From Rhizobium pisi (GTDB lineage Bacteria; Pseudomonadota; Alphaproteobacteria; Rhizobiales; Rhizobiaceae): a stretch of DNA of 64,000 nucleotides. The stretch covers positions 186,001 to 250,000 of the forward strand of contig NZ_RJJT01000009.1 of the NCBI RefSeq assembly GCF_003938655.1, written 5' to 3'. Below, piece after piece: positions 37,143 through 46,669 of this stretch. The translations under genes and the position numbers were made by a program. Positions within the stretch are counted from its first letter, which is position 1. Each line of letters opens with the position of its first letter. Below the pieces are notes generated by a model. It saw nothing but the letters and a program-made list of their open reading frames with translations, was not told where the DNA came from and searched no databases.

Positions 37143-38879
37143 ATGCGCCCACTCAAAATCCGGCTGGCGCACATGGCTGCCGATACATCGGGCAATATCG
37201 CCATCATGGCGGCGCTCTGCGCTCCTCTCATCCTCTATTCGTTAGGCCTCGGCGTCGATTACGGCATGATGACGCTGCAGCAACGCCGCCTCCAGCAATT
37301 GAGCGACATCGGCGCCATCGTTGCCGCCGCCGATATCAACCACGCCGCCGAAAATCTGGTCACCAATTTCGATGAGAACGGACTGAACATCGCCGTCCGC
37401 AACGGCACGGGATATGTCACGAAGAAGGGCTTCCTGCCGCTGACATCAGATCTCAAGCAGTTCGACGCCGTCGCCGATTTCTCCCCCGGCACCTATCTTG
37501 CCGATGCCTCGGTGCCGCTCAGCAGCCGGTTCGCCGCCGGTGCGCAGCCCTATGATGCCGTCAAGGTCGGCATCACCCAGAAGGCCGAGCTGGCCTTCGC
37601 CATGACGTTCACCAACGCCCCCGATCTCAGAGCTGTCGGCACCGCCTCGGCCTCCAAGCTTGCTGCTTTCTCGATCGGCTCACGGCTTGCGAGCCTCAAT
37701 GGCGGCGTGCTGAACGCGCTGCTCGGCGGCCTGCTCGGCACCAACATCTCGCTGAAAGCCGTCGATTACGAAGCGCTCGCCTCCGCCGATATCAAGCTGC
37801 TCCCCTTCCTCGACATGCTGGCGACCGATCTCAAGCTTACCGCCGGCACTTATGACGACCTGCTGGCGACCGACATCTCCTATCCCAGACTCTTGAAGAC
37901 GCTCGGCAAGACGGATGGTCTCACACCCACCGTCACCAGGGCGTTGGAAGCGATCGAGAAGGCGCTCGGCACGACACAGATCAAGATCAAACTCGAGGAT
38001 CTCTTTGATCTCGGCACGACCGACGAGCGCGTCATCGGTAGCGGTTCCCATCTGGCGGCCGAGGCGAGCGTGATGGATATCGTCTCGGCCGCAGCCTTGG
38101 CGGCAAACCAGGAAAAGGAGGTCGCCGCCAATCTCGGCGGCTCTGTACCGGGACTTGCCACGGTCAAGTTGACGCTTGCGATCGGCGAAATGCCGAAGGG
38201 GGCCGCCTCGAACGGGATCGGCGCCACAGGCGCGACCGTCCGCACCGCACAGGTGCGGCTGGCACTCGACATATCGCTGCTCGGCGCCAATTCCCTCGCC
38301 GGGCTGAAGCTGCACGTGCCTCTCTATCTCGAGGTCGCCCATGCCGAGGCCAGGCTTGCGAGCATCTCCTGTCTCGGCGGCGGCGTCACGAATGCCAGCG
38401 TCGGCGTCGATGTCGTTCCCGGTGTGGCGGAACTGTCGCTCGGTGAGGTCGACACCAAAGCTTTCGTCAATTTCGACAGCCCGCCGCGCGTCACCCGCGC
38501 CACGCTGATCGACGCGCCGCTGCTCACCGTCACCGGCATGGCGCATATCAACCTCACCAATCTCAGCAAGAGCAAGGTGACCTTCCAGCCGGCCGACATC
38601 GCCGCAAAGACCGTCAAGAACGTCTCCACCAAGGATACGCTGACCTCGGCCGTCGGATCGCTGATGAAGGAGACCGACATTCAGGTCTCAATCCTCGGCC
38701 TCGGCATCGGCCTGCCGAAAACCCAGATACAGGGCGCCGTCGCCGATACGCTGACGGGACTGGCTAAGCCGCTCGACGAGCTACTCTTCAACCTCCTGAC
38801 CCTGCTCGGCATCAAGATCGGCGAGGCGGACATCCGCGTCACCGACGTGCGCTGCCAGCAATCGGTGCTGGTGCAATAG
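37143..38879 (+). CDS. TadG-like pilus assembly protein
   Basis: 578 residues from ATG 37143, which follows the TadE stop by one base and has GGAGGG upstream. The N-terminus (TSGNIAIMAALCAPLILYSLGLGVDY) is the Flp pilus TadG-like signal-anchor, followed by LQQRRLQQLSDIGAIVAAAD. The long extracytoplasmic part is Leu/Ala-rich with no vWA domain and ends with a pair of cysteines (SCLGGG and VRCQQS). Probably a minor pilin-like or envelope protein of a Tad-type system; the secretion ATPase and secretin genes are not in this window. Confidence 0.8.
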   Translation: MRPLKIRLAHMAADTSGNIAIMAALCAPLILYSLGLGVDYGMMTLQQRRLQQLSDIGAIVAAADINHAAENLVTNFDENGLNIAVRNGTGYVTKKGFLPLTSDLKQFDAVADFSPGTYLADASVPLSSRFAAGAQPYDAVKVGITQKAELAFAMTFTNAPDLRAVGTASASKLAAFSIGSRLASLNGGVLNALLGGLLGTNISLKAVDYEALASADIKLLPFLDMLATDLKLTAGTYDDLLATDISYPRLLKTLGKTDGLTPTVTRALEAIEKALGTTQIKIKLEDLFDLGTTDERVIGSGSHLAAEASVMDIVSAAALAANQEKEVAANLGGSVPGLATVKLTLAIGEMPKGAASNGIGATGATVRTAQVRLALDISLLGANSLAGLKLHVPLYLEVAHAEARLASISCLGGGVTNASVGVDVVPGVAELSLGEVDTKAFVNFDSPPRVTRATLIDAPLLTVTGMAHINLTNLSKSKVTFQPADIAAKTVKNVSTKDTLTSAVGSLMKETDIQVSILGLGIGLPKTQIQGAVADTLTGLAKPLDELLFNLLTLLGIKIGEADIRVTDVRCQQSVLVQ

Positions 38880-39090
38880 ACCTGCCATCGCCCATTCTCT
38901 ATGCCAACAATTGCGCCTGAGATCTGTTGCCTGACGACAACAGCTACCGACCTCCTCCCGTCACCATGTTGTATCGGACGCGGTTCTCGGCGATACTGGG
39001 GGCTCAATCCATCCGATCCTCGGGAGACTGACATGAGAGCGACCCTGTCCAAACAGAAAGGAAACATCCCCCACAAGGACATTCAGCTTC

Positions 39091-40929
39091 ATGAACATTC
39101 CGTTCTCCCGTGCGAGGAAAAACTCGCGACGCCATAACCCTTTCCTGAACTTCTTCCGCGACCATTCGAATGCCGCCGACCGCGGCCGGCGTCGGTCGCG
39201 CATGCGCAAGTTCCTCTCCTACTACCACCCACACCTGCCTTTGCTGCTGGCGGATTTACTGTGCGCGTTCCTCGTCGCCGGCACGGCGATCGCCCTGCCG
39301 CTCTGCGCCAATATCGTCACGAGCCGCCTTCTGGCTCTATCGGACGCGCCGCTGGCCTTTGCTGAGATTCTTGCGATGGGCGGCATCATGCTGGCCGTTC
39401 TGGCGATCCAGATCGGCGCGATCTTCTTCGTCGACTATCGCGGCCACGTCATGGGCGCCCGCATCGAGGCGACGGTACGGCAGGAACTCTTCGAGCATTG
39501 CCAGAAGCTGTCTTTCAGCTTCTACGACCGGCAGCGTACCGGGCAGCTGATGAGCCGCATCACCAATGACTCTCTCTGGCTGGGAGAGCTCTTTCACCAT
39601 GGCCCTGAGGATCTTTCCATCGCCGTGCTGAAATTCGGCGGCGCCATGCTGGTGCTATTCTTCATCGATCCGCCGCTCGCCGGCCTCATTCTGCTGCTCA
39701 CTCCCGTGGCCTTGGCCTATGCCCTTTATTTCAACCGGTGCATGAACCGCGCGCTCGAAGCCAGCAAGCGGCAGATCGCCGCCGTCAACGAGCGTGTCGA
39801 GGATGCCCTTGCGGGCATCCGCGTCGTGCAGTCCTTCGCCAACGAGGCGCTGGAAAGGGAGCGTTTTGCCGAGCAGAACCACCGCTTCCTGCAAAGCCGC
39901 GCCGAAGGCTACCGCAGCGAGGCCTGGTTTTCGGTCGGCACCGAAACCTTCGCCCAACTTGTCACCATATTGGTGATCATCGTCGGGGCCTTGCGTATCC
40001 TGGCGGCGGAACTGACGGTGCCCGACATGCTGACCTTCCTGCTCTGCGTCGGCGTGCTGGTCGATCCGGTGCAGCGGCTCGCCAATTTCGTGCGGCTCTG
40101 GCAGGAGGGCTATACCGGCTTCGTCAGGGCCATGGAAATCCTGGAGATCGCGCCCGATATTACCGACCGGCCGGCCGCCCGTCCGATGCCGGCGCCAAGG
40201 GGCGAGATCCGTTTTTCCGACGTCGCCTTCGCTTATGAGGCCGATGGTCCGCGGGTGCTGCAGCGGCTTTCCCTCACCATTGCTCCCGGAGAGTTCGTCG
40301 CCCTGGTCGGGCCGTCCGGGGTCGGCAAGAGCACGCTCTGCGCGCTCATCCCGCGCTTCTACGATATCGACGCCGGCTCGATCCACATCGACGGCGCCGA
40401 TATCCGCGATGTCACGCTTGCCTCGCTCCGGCGCCACGTCGGCGTGGTCCAGCAGGATGTCTATCTCTTTGCCGGCACCGTGGCGCAAAACCTGCGCTAC
40501 GGCAGACCGGACGCCACCGATGCCGAGTTGGAATCGGCCGCCCGCGCCGCCAATGCGCATGACTTCATCATGGCTCTTCCCAATGGCTATGACACCGATA
40601 TCGGCCAGCGCGGCGTCAAGCTCTCGGGCGGCCAACGCCAGCGCATCACCATCGCCCGCGCCTTCCTGAAAGATCCGGAGATCCTGATCTTCGACGAGGC
40701 GACGAGCGCGCTCGACAACGAGAGCGAACGGGCCGTACAGCAGGCGCTGCTGACCCTGGCGAACGGCAGGACCACACTGGTCATCGCCCACCGCCTGTCG
40801 ACCGTCCGCCATGCCGACCGCATCCTGGTCCTGACGGCCGACGGCATCGTCGAACAGGGCACGCACGACGACCTGATGGCCCAAGGCGGCGTCTACGCCA
40901 ACCTGCACAGTGTTCAGGCGAGCATATGA
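39091..40929 (+). CDS. ABC exporter, MsbA-like permease-ATPase fusion
   Basis: Up to 612 residues: an ABC_membrane exporter domain with six helices (about 50-345), then an ATPase domain (about 375-610) with Walker A GPSGVGKS, signature LSGGQRQRI, Walker B ILIFDEATSALD and H-loop IAHRLS. This half-transporter works as a homodimer; MsbA-like members move lipids, drugs or peptides. The first ~37 residues are basic and not obviously part of the fold; Met38 (39202) is a plausible alternative start. Confidence 0.9.
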   Translation: MNIPFSRARKNSRRHNPFLNFFRDHSNAADRGRRRSRMRKFLSYYHPHLPLLLADLLCAFLVAGTAIALPLCANIVTSRLLALSDAPLAFAEILAMGGIMLAVLAIQIGAIFFVDYRGHVMGARIEATVRQELFEHCQKLSFSFYDRQRTGQLMSRITNDSLWLGELFHHGPEDLSIAVLKFGGAMLVLFFIDPPLAGLILLLTPVALAYALYFNRCMNRALEASKRQIAAVNERVEDALAGIRVVQSFANEALERERFAEQNHRFLQSRAEGYRSEAWFSVGTETFAQLVTILVIIVGALRILAAELTVPDMLTFLLCVGVLVDPVQRLANFVRLWQEGYTGFVRAMEILEIAPDITDRPAARPMPAPRGEIRFSDVAFAYEADGPRVLQRLSLTIAPGEFVALVGPSGVGKSTLCALIPRFYDIDAGSIHIDGADIRDVTLASLRRHVGVVQQDVYLFAGTVAQNLRYGRPDATDAELESAARAANAHDFIMALPNGYDTDIGQRGVKLSGGQRQRITIARAFLKDPEILIFDEATSALDNESERAVQQALLTLANGRTTLVIAHRLSTVRHADRILVLTADGIVEQGTHDDLMAQGGVYANLHSVQASI

Positions 40930-40973
40930 GGGGTTGGATGCCGAAGCTGCTTATGACGTAGGGCCCATAAACA

Positions 40974-40998
40974 AAAAGCCCGGGCGAACCGGGCTTTT
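40974..40998. terminator. Bidirectional terminator between ABC exporter and class II DAHP synthase
   Basis: Perfect 10-base stem AAAAGCCCGG / CCGGGCTTTT with a GCGAA loop. T-runs are present on both strands, so it can end transcripts from both convergent genes. Confidence 0.88.
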
Positions 40999-41019
40999 CA
41001 TCATCTGTTTGGCTCAGTC

Positions 41020-42393
41020 TCAGCCGTTGGCGACCATGCGCTTTTCGTCGCGGCCGCCCTTCATGCGCTCGGCGAGCAGGAAGGCGAGCTCGAGCGCCTG
41101 GTCCGAGTTGAGACGCGGATCGCAATGGGTGTGGTAGCGGTCTTGCAGGTCTTCGGCGGTGACGGCGCGGGCGCCGCCGGTGCACTCGGTCACATCCTTG
41201 CCGGTCATTTCGACATGGATGCCGCCGGGATGCGTGCCTTCGGCGCGATGGATCTGGAAGAAGCTTTCGACTTCCGACAGGATCCGCTCGAAAGGACGGG
41301 TCTTGTAGTTGTTGAGCGTGATCGTGTTGCCATGCATCGGGTCGCAGGACCAGACGACCTTGCGGCCCTCGCGCTCGACGGCGCGGATGAGGCGCGGCAG
41401 GTTTTCGGCAACCTTCTCATTACCGAAGCGGCAGATCAGCGTCAGGCGCCCGGCTTCGTTGGCGGGGTTCAGGATGTCGATCAGTTGAAGCAGATCGTCA
41501 GCCTGCAGCGACGGGCCGCATTTCAGGCCGATCGGGTTCTTGATGCCGCGGCAATATTCGACATGCGCATGGTCGGCCTGGCGCGTGCGGTCGCCGATCC
41601 AGATCATGTGGCCTGACGTGGCATACCAGTCGCCTGAGGTGGAATCGACGCGGGTCAGCGCCTCCTCGTAGCCGAGCAGCAGTGCCTCGTGGCTGGTGAA
41701 GAAATCGGTCTCGCGCAGGCTCGGATGGTTTTCCGAAGTGATCCCAATCGCCTTCATGAAATCCATGGTTTCGCTGATGCGGTCGGCAAGCTTGCGGTAG
41801 CGCTCGCCCTGCGGGCTGTCCTTGACGAAGCCGAGCATCCACTGATGCACGTTTTCGAGATTGGCGTAACCGCCCATCGCAAAGGCGCGCAGAAGGTTCA
41901 GCGTCGCGGCCGACTGGCGGTAGGCCATGGCCTGGCGTTCCGGGTTCGGAATGCGCGACTCCTCGGTGAACTCGATGCCGTTGATGATGTCGCCGCGATA
42001 GGCCGGCAGCGTTACGTCGCCCTGCTTCTCGACGTTCGACGAACGCGGCTTGGCGAACTGGCCGGCGATGCGGCCAACCTTGACGACCGGCAACTGCGCG
42101 CCAAAAGTCAGCACCACGGCCATCTGCAGGAAGGCGCGGAAGAAGTCGCGGATGTTGTCGGCGCCGTGTTCGGCGAAGCTCTCGGCGCAATCACCGCCCT
42201 GCAAGAGGAAGCCGTTGCCTTCGGCGACATTGGCGAGATGCTTCTTCAGGCGGCGCGCCTCGCCTGCGAAGACGAGTGGCGGATAGCTGGCAAGCGTGGC
42301 TTCCGTTGCCGCCAAAGCGGCTGCGTCGGGATATTCGGGAACCTGCAGGATCGGTTTCTGCCGCCAGCTGCTCGGGGTCCAATTCTCTGCCAT
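41020..42393 (-). CDS. 3-deoxy-7-phosphoheptulonate synthase, class II
   Basis: 457 residues from ATG 42393 (AGGTGA 5 bases upstream). Class II (plant/Mycobacterium-type) DAHP synthase: [28 protein letters not shown], the [14 protein letters not shown] segment, [19 protein letters not shown] and [19 protein letters not shown]. It catalyses the same first shikimate-pathway step as the class I enzyme at 30823 but is not homologous in sequence. No attenuator or leader peptide is seen upstream. Ends in a bidirectional terminator. Confidence 0.95.
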   Translation of the reverse strand: MAENWTPSSWRQKPILQVPEYPDAAALAATEATLASYPPLVFAGEARRLKKHLANVAEGNGFLLQGGDCAESFAEHGADNIRDFFRAFLQMAVVLTFGAQLPVVKVGRIAGQFAKPRSSNVEKQGDVTLPAYRGDIINGIEFTEESRIPNPERQAMAYRQSAATLNLLRAFAMGGYANLENVHQWMLGFVKDSPQGERYRKLADRISETMDFMKAIGITSENHPSLRETDFFTSHEALLLGYEEALTRVDSTSGDWYATSGHMIWIGDRTRQADHAHVEYCRGIKNPIGLKCGPSLQADDLLQLIDILNPANEAGRLTLICRFGNEKVAENLPRLIRAVEREGRKVVWSCDPMHGNTITLNNYKTRPFERILSEVESFFQIHRAEGTHPGGIHVEMTGKDVTECTGGARAVTAEDLQDRYHTHCDPRLNSDQALELAFLLAERMKGGRDEKRMVANG

Positions 42394-42615
42394 CTCACTC
42401 ACCTGTTCTCACATCCGTTTACCAGGATGCCCTATCTCGATATCCGGCGGCTTATAGACTTTTAGATCAAGCTTGCAAAGGCCAATCGCCCGAAGCTTCC
42501 GCCCCGGCGGCGTCACCGCCATCCTGGTGTTAAACCGGCATATACCATTTCGATTTCCCCATATTTTATACTTTGAAGGTAGAAGCGGAAGGAGTTTCAA
42601 CATCGGGGACATGCA

Positions 42616-43905
42616 ATGGCGATCCTTCCGCCCGGCTTTATATCGGACCGCTCGGGCAATTTCGGCATCATGACGGCGCTGCTGCTGGTGCCGCTTGTTG
42701 GCGCGGCGGGCATGGCAGTGGATTTCGCCCATGCGCTGAGCCTGAGGACGCAGCTTTACGCCGCCGCTGACGCTGCCGCCGTCGGTTCGATCTCCGAAAA
42801 ATCCGGCGCGGTCGCTGCCGCGATGAGCATGACTGGCGATGGCACGATCTCGCTCGGCAAGGCCGATGCCCGCAGCATCTTCATGTCCCAGATCTCGGGA
42901 GAGCTGTCCGATGTTCCGGTCGATCTCGGCATCGACGTCACCAAGGCCGCCAACAAGCTGAATTCGCAGGTTTCCTTCACCGCGACCGTGCCGACCACCT
43001 TCATGCGCGTTCTCGGCCGGGATTCGATCTCCATCTCCGGCACGGCGACGGCCGAATACCAGACCGCCTCCTTCATGGATTTCTACATCCTGCTCGACAA
43101 CACACCCTCCATGGGCGTCGGCGCCACCGCGACAGACGTCTCGACGATGGAAAAAAACACCAGCGACAGCTGTGCATTTGCCTGCCATGAAACCCAGAAC
43201 AACAACAATTATTACAATCTTGCCAAGAAACTCGGCGTCAGTATGCGCATCGACGTCGTGCGCCAGGCGACTAAGGAACTGACGCAGACAGCCAAGACAA
43301 CACGCGCCTCCGACAACCAATTTCGCATGGGCGTCTATACCTTCGGCACCAAGGCCGAGGATGCCAAGCTGACCACCATCTCCGACCCGACCACCGACCT
43401 CGACAAGGTGCGCAGCTATACCGATGCCGTCGATCTGATGACCATTCCGTATCAGGGCTACAATAACGATCAGCAGACGAGTTTCGACAGCGCGCTGACG
43501 CAGATGAAAACCATCATCACCACCCCCGGCGACGGCAGCACGTCCGCGACTCCGCAGAAGATCCTGTTTTTCGTTTCGGACGGCGTCGGCGATAGCGAGA
43601 AGCCGAAGGGCTGCACCAAGAAACTCACCGGCAACCGCTGCCAGGAGCCGATCGATACCTCTTTCTGCCAGCCGCTGAAGGACAAGGGCATCAGGGTCGC
43701 AGTGCTCTACACCACCTATCTGCCGCTGCCGAAGAACAGCTGGTACAATACCTGGATCAAACCCTTCCAGAGCGAGATCCCGACGAAGATGCAGGCATGC
43801 GCCTCGCCCGGCCTCTACTTCGAGGTGACGCCGACCGACGGCATTGCCGAGGCGATGAAGGCGCTTTTCCTCAAGGTCATCCGCTCGCCGCGCATCACCA
43901 GCTGA
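42616..43905 (+). CDS. TadG-like protein with von Willebrand A domain
   Basis: A 429-residue protein with a TadG-type signal-anchor (DRSGNFGIMTALLLVPLVGAAG, about 10-38) and a vWA domain (about 155-420). The metal-ion-dependent adhesion site is DNTPSMG (Asp161, Thr163, Ser165), a DxTxS variant of DxSxS. The insert with paired cysteines (SCAFACHETQ, GCTKKLTGNRCQE) suggests disulfides outside the cytoplasm. It is a stand-alone relative of the TadE/TadG pair at 36.7 kb. Convergent with gor, 10 bases apart. Confidence 0.87.
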   Translation: MAILPPGFISDRSGNFGIMTALLLVPLVGAAGMAVDFAHALSLRTQLYAAADAAAVGSISEKSGAVAAAMSMTGDGTISLGKADARSIFMSQISGELSDVPVDLGIDVTKAANKLNSQVSFTATVPTTFMRVLGRDSISISGTATAEYQTASFMDFYILLDNTPSMGVGATATDVSTMEKNTSDSCAFACHETQNNNNYYNLAKKLGVSMRIDVVRQATKELTQTAKTTRASDNQFRMGVYTFGTKAEDAKLTTISDPTTDLDKVRSYTDAVDLMTIPYQGYNNDQQTSFDSALTQMKTIITTPGDGSTSATPQKILFFVSDGVGDSEKPKGCTKKLTGNRCQEPIDTSFCQPLKDKGIRVAVLYTTYLPLPKNSWYNTWIKPFQSEIPTKMQACASPGLYFEVTPTDGIAEAMKALFLKVIRSPRITS

Positions 43906-43915
43906 AGAATATCAC

Positions 43916-45301
43916 TCAGATACGCTTGCCGTCGCGGATGCGATAGCTCGGCGCATACATGGTGACGAGCTCTTCGGCTGCTGTCGGGTGCAACGCCATC
44001 GTCCGGTCGAAATCGTCCTTGGTGCAGCCGGCCTTCAGCGTGATGCCGAGCAGCTGCGCCATCTCGCCGGCATCATGGCCGAGGATATGGGCGCCGACCA
44101 CCTTGCGGCTAGCAGCATCGACGATCAGCTTCATGATCATCCGTTCGGACCGGCCCGAAAGGGTCGCTTTCAGCGGCCGGAACTGAGCACGGTAGACTTC
44201 GAGCTCACTGTAGCGCCTGCCCGCCTCTTCTTCCGAGAGACCGACGGTGCCGATCTCCGGCTGCGAGAAGACGGCGGTCGGGATCAGCTCGTAATCCGGC
44301 CGGGTCGGGTTGTTCTTATACTCGGTCTCGATGAAGCACATCGCCTCGTGGATCGCCACCGGCGTCAGCTGTACCCGGTTGGTGACATCGCCGAGCGCGT
44401 AGATATTTTCCACATTGGTGCGGGAATAATCGTCGACGATGATCGCGCCACGCTCGTCGACGGCGACGCCCGCCGTCTCGAGGCCGAGGCCCTCAGTGTT
44501 CGGATCGCGCCCGAGCGCCAGCATCACGACGCCGGCATGGAGCGTTCCGCTCTTCAGCGTCTCCACGACAAGCCCGTCTTCGCCCTTCGAGACCTTCTGG
44601 AGCGTGTCGTGGCAGAGAATGCGGATGCCCTTGGCGACCATCGCCTCATGCAGCCCGCGCCGGAGGTCCTCGTCGAAGCGCGACAGGATTTCGGCGCCGC
44701 GATAGATCAGCGTCGTCTCGACGCCGAGGCCGTGGAAGATATTGGCGAATTCGACGGCGATATAGCCGCCGCCCGCAATCACGATCGATTTTGGCAGTTC
44801 TTCGAGATGAAAGGCTTCGTTGGAGGAGATGCAAAGCTCGTGACCGGGAAGTGCGGCATGCGGGTTCGGCCGTCCGCCGGTAGCGATCACGATCGTCTTT
44901 GCCGTCACCGTCTGTCCTGTTTTCACCAAGCGCACCGTATGGGCATCGACGAGCTCGGCGCGCGTTTCCAGGATTTCGGCATTGGCGCCGGCGAGCCCCT
45001 TCTTGTAGAGGCCTTCCAACCGGGCAATCTCGATATCCTTAGCCGCCACCAGCTTTTTCCAGTCGAAGCTGCTTTCGCCGACCGTCCAGCCGAACCCCGC
45101 GGCATCCTCGAAATGCTCATGGAACTGCGAGGCGTAGACGAAGAGCTTCTTCGGCACGCAGCCGCGGATGACGCATGTTCCGCCATAGCGATATTCCTCG
45201 GCGATCGCCACCTTCTTGCCGAGCGAGGCAGCGACGCGCGCGCCGCGCACGCCTCCGGAACCGCCGCCAATGACGAAGAGGTCGTAATCATAGGAAGACA
45301 T
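43916..45301 (-). CDS. gor: Glutathione-disulfide reductase
   Basis: 461 residues: N-terminal FAD motif GGGSGGVRGAR, redox-active disulfide GGTCVIRGCVPKK (Cys43 and Cys48 counted from ATG 45301), NAD(P) motif VIAGGGYIAVEFANI and the C-terminal catalytic HPTAAEELV. The pattern is that of Gor rather than lipoamide or mercuric reductase. It keeps glutathione reduced with NADPH. GGAG sits 6 bases before the second of two adjacent ATGs. Confidence 0.93.
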   Translation of the reverse strand: MSSYDYDLFVIGGGSGGVRGARVAASLGKKVAIAEEYRYGGTCVIRGCVPKKLFVYASQFHEHFEDAAGFGWTVGESSFDWKKLVAAKDIEIARLEGLYKKGLAGANAEILETRAELVDAHTVRLVKTGQTVTAKTIVIATGGRPNPHAALPGHELCISSNEAFHLEELPKSIVIAGGGYIAVEFANIFHGLGVETTLIYRGAEILSRFDEDLRRGLHEAMVAKGIRILCHDTLQKVSKGEDGLVVETLKSGTLHAGVVMLALGRDPNTEGLGLETAGVAVDERGAIIVDDYSRTNVENIYALGDVTNRVQLTPVAIHEAMCFIETEYKNNPTRPDYELIPTAVFSQPEIGTVGLSEEEAGRRYSELEVYRAQFRPLKATLSGRSERMIMKLIVDAASRKVVGAHILGHDAGEMAQLLGITLKAGCTKDDFDRTMALHPTAAEELVTMYAPSYRIRDGKRI

Positions 45302-45478
45302 CATGAGCTCCGGAAGGGAATCGCAGGAAGGACGCTCCTGATATAGGAGCGATCGTCATGAAAACAAAAGCCCGCTCCTGCATCATGCCGTTCTCTTTTG
45401 CCGAATCTTCATTGACGGTTGACCCGGCCGGCTGAGACTGGCAGGCAATCCGCGGGATAAAAGATGCCGGAGCAAAAG

Positions 45479-45694
45479 ATGGATCAAACTCTCTTCGCCA
45501 ACCTGTGTAAGGCCGGCAAGTTCAAGGAAGCGCTCAATCTCGCCATCCAGGGCCATGAGGACGAGAAGTTCACACCGAGCCGTTTTGCGATGGACAAGAA
45601 AACAGGACTGCCGATCTTCTACCGTGGCAACAAGCGCGTAGAGCCGGACGAGACGGGCGTGTGGCAACTGGCAAAAAGCTTGAAGGACTGGGGC
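45479..45694 (+). CDS. Small conserved-looking protein of unknown function
   Basis: 72 codons from ATG 45479, preceded by GGAG at 7 bases (the earlier ATG at 45464 has no site). A soluble, charged protein (KAGKFKEALNLAIQGHEDEK, then GLPIFYRGNKRVEPDETGVW). The codon use is that of a genuine rhizobial gene. I do not recognise the family. It lies between gor (divergent) and acylphosphatase (convergent). The TGA is at 45695-45697. Confidence 0.68.
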
Positions 45695-45712
45695 TGAGCA
45701 TCAGCGCTGTCA

Positions 45713-45997
45713 TCAGCCGGTGATGCGAAAATCCGTCGGCACCCTCTCAAGCAGGGTCGTTTCCGTCGCGACGCGTGAAACCGACGCCCCCGCAGGCCCG
45801 CGTTTCAAACGCTCGATCATCGTCGAGATCGCGTCATCAGACCCGGCGATCAAAGCGGCGACAGACCCGTCCTCCTGGTTGCGAACCCAGCCCGTCAACC
45901 CGAGCCGCATCGCCTCATTGCGCGTCCAGACGCGAAAACCGACGCCCTGGACCCTACCTGATATCAGGACGTGTACAGCCTCGTAACGATCAGACAT
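45713..45997 (-). CDS. acyP: Acylphosphatase
   Basis: 94 residues from ATG 45997 (GAGG 5 bases upstream). The catalytic loop is clear: [13 protein letters not shown], containing the phosphate-binding Arg, followed by [15 protein letters not shown] with the catalytic Asn. Hydrolyses acyl phosphates such as carbamoyl or 1,3-bisphosphoglycerate phosphates. The normal length for the family is 90-100. Confidence 0.92.
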   Translation of the reverse strand: MSDRYEAVHVLISGRVQGVGFRVWTRNEAMRLGLTGWVRNQEDGSVAALIAGSDDAISTMIERLKRGPAGASVSRVATETTLLERVPTDFRITG

Positions 45998-46040
45998 GTC
46001 TGCCTCATCCAAAATCTCGTCGCCTTTTGCTGCATCATAG

Positions 46041-46068
46041 CAAAAAAGCCCGGACAATGCCGGGCTTT
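46041..46068 (-). terminator. Rho-independent terminator of the DUF2059 gene
   Basis: Stem AAAGCCCGG / CCGGGCTTT (46045-46053 and 46060-46068) with a T6 run on the minus strand (46042-46047). It ends about 22 bases after the DUF2059 stop. Confidence 0.88.
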
Positions 46069-46090
46069 CGCGAAATTTGACGGGTAGGCC

Positions 46091-46654
46091 TTACTGCTGG
46101 GCGGTCGGAGCCGGAGCCGGAGCAGCGGGGGTCTCGGGTGCAGCCGGCGGCGCCTTGATGACCTTGGAAAGGATGGCGTTGCTCTGCTTTTCTAGATCGC
46201 GGGAAATGCCCTGCGCCCAGATGTCGGCAGCCTTCGCCGTCTCGCGTGAGGCAACCGGGCCGTCGCGCAGCAGCTTCTTGCCGATGTCGGAGCTGTAAAA
46301 GGCAGCGATCGCCTTCAGTTCGTCGACCGTGAAGGTCTTGGCATATGTGAGTGCTGCTTCCTTCTCCAGATCGCCGCGGCGCGGCGCCAGCGCCAGTGCC
46401 TGCGCGTCGACCGTCGAGGAGATGATGTCCTGGTAGTTCGGCGAATCCTGGATGAGGCCGGCCTTCAGGCGCTCGGCGAGGCCAGGCAGGATGTTGTCGA
46501 ACTGGGCCGTAGCGCCGATGGCGTCGATCGCCGCGCGAGAAGCCTTCAGCTGCTCCTCGGAAACTTCCTGCGCCTTGACGGCGGAGCCGAAGGCAAGCCC
46601 GGAAAGGACGATGGTCGCAGCGGCGAAACGGCCAAGACCTGCAATGTTCATCAT
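46091..46654 (-). CDS. DUF2059 exported protein
   Basis: A 187-residue exported protein: signal peptide (IAGLGRFAAATIVLSGLAFG, cut near VKA-QEV), a helical DUF2059 core (YAKTFTVDELKAIAAFYSSDIGKKLL) and a Pro/Ala-rich tail. DUF2059 is common in alphaproteobacteria and not functionally assigned. AGGAG lies 9 bases before the ATG. It is just 15 bases downstream of rpiA, with which it is probably co-transcribed. Confidence 0.87.
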   Translation of the reverse strand: MMNIAGLGRFAAATIVLSGLAFGSAVKAQEVSEEQLKASRAAIDAIGATAQFDNILPGLAERLKAGLIQDSPNYQDIISSTVDAQALALAPRRGDLEKEAALTYAKTFTVDELKAIAAFYSSDIGKKLLRDGPVASRETAKAADIWAQGISRDLEKQSNAILSKVIKAPPAAPETPAAPAPAPTAQQ

Positions 46655-46669
46655 GAGTGTATGCTCCTG

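Noticed and set aside
42394..42615. Search for a leader peptide upstream of the class II DAHP synthase
   Set aside because: No ORF with clustered aromatic codons and no terminator/antiterminator pair on the minus strand.
43988..45346. 452-codon frame opposite gor
   Set aside because: Shadow of a gene with clear catalytic motifs; the composition is that of reversed glycine/alanine codons.
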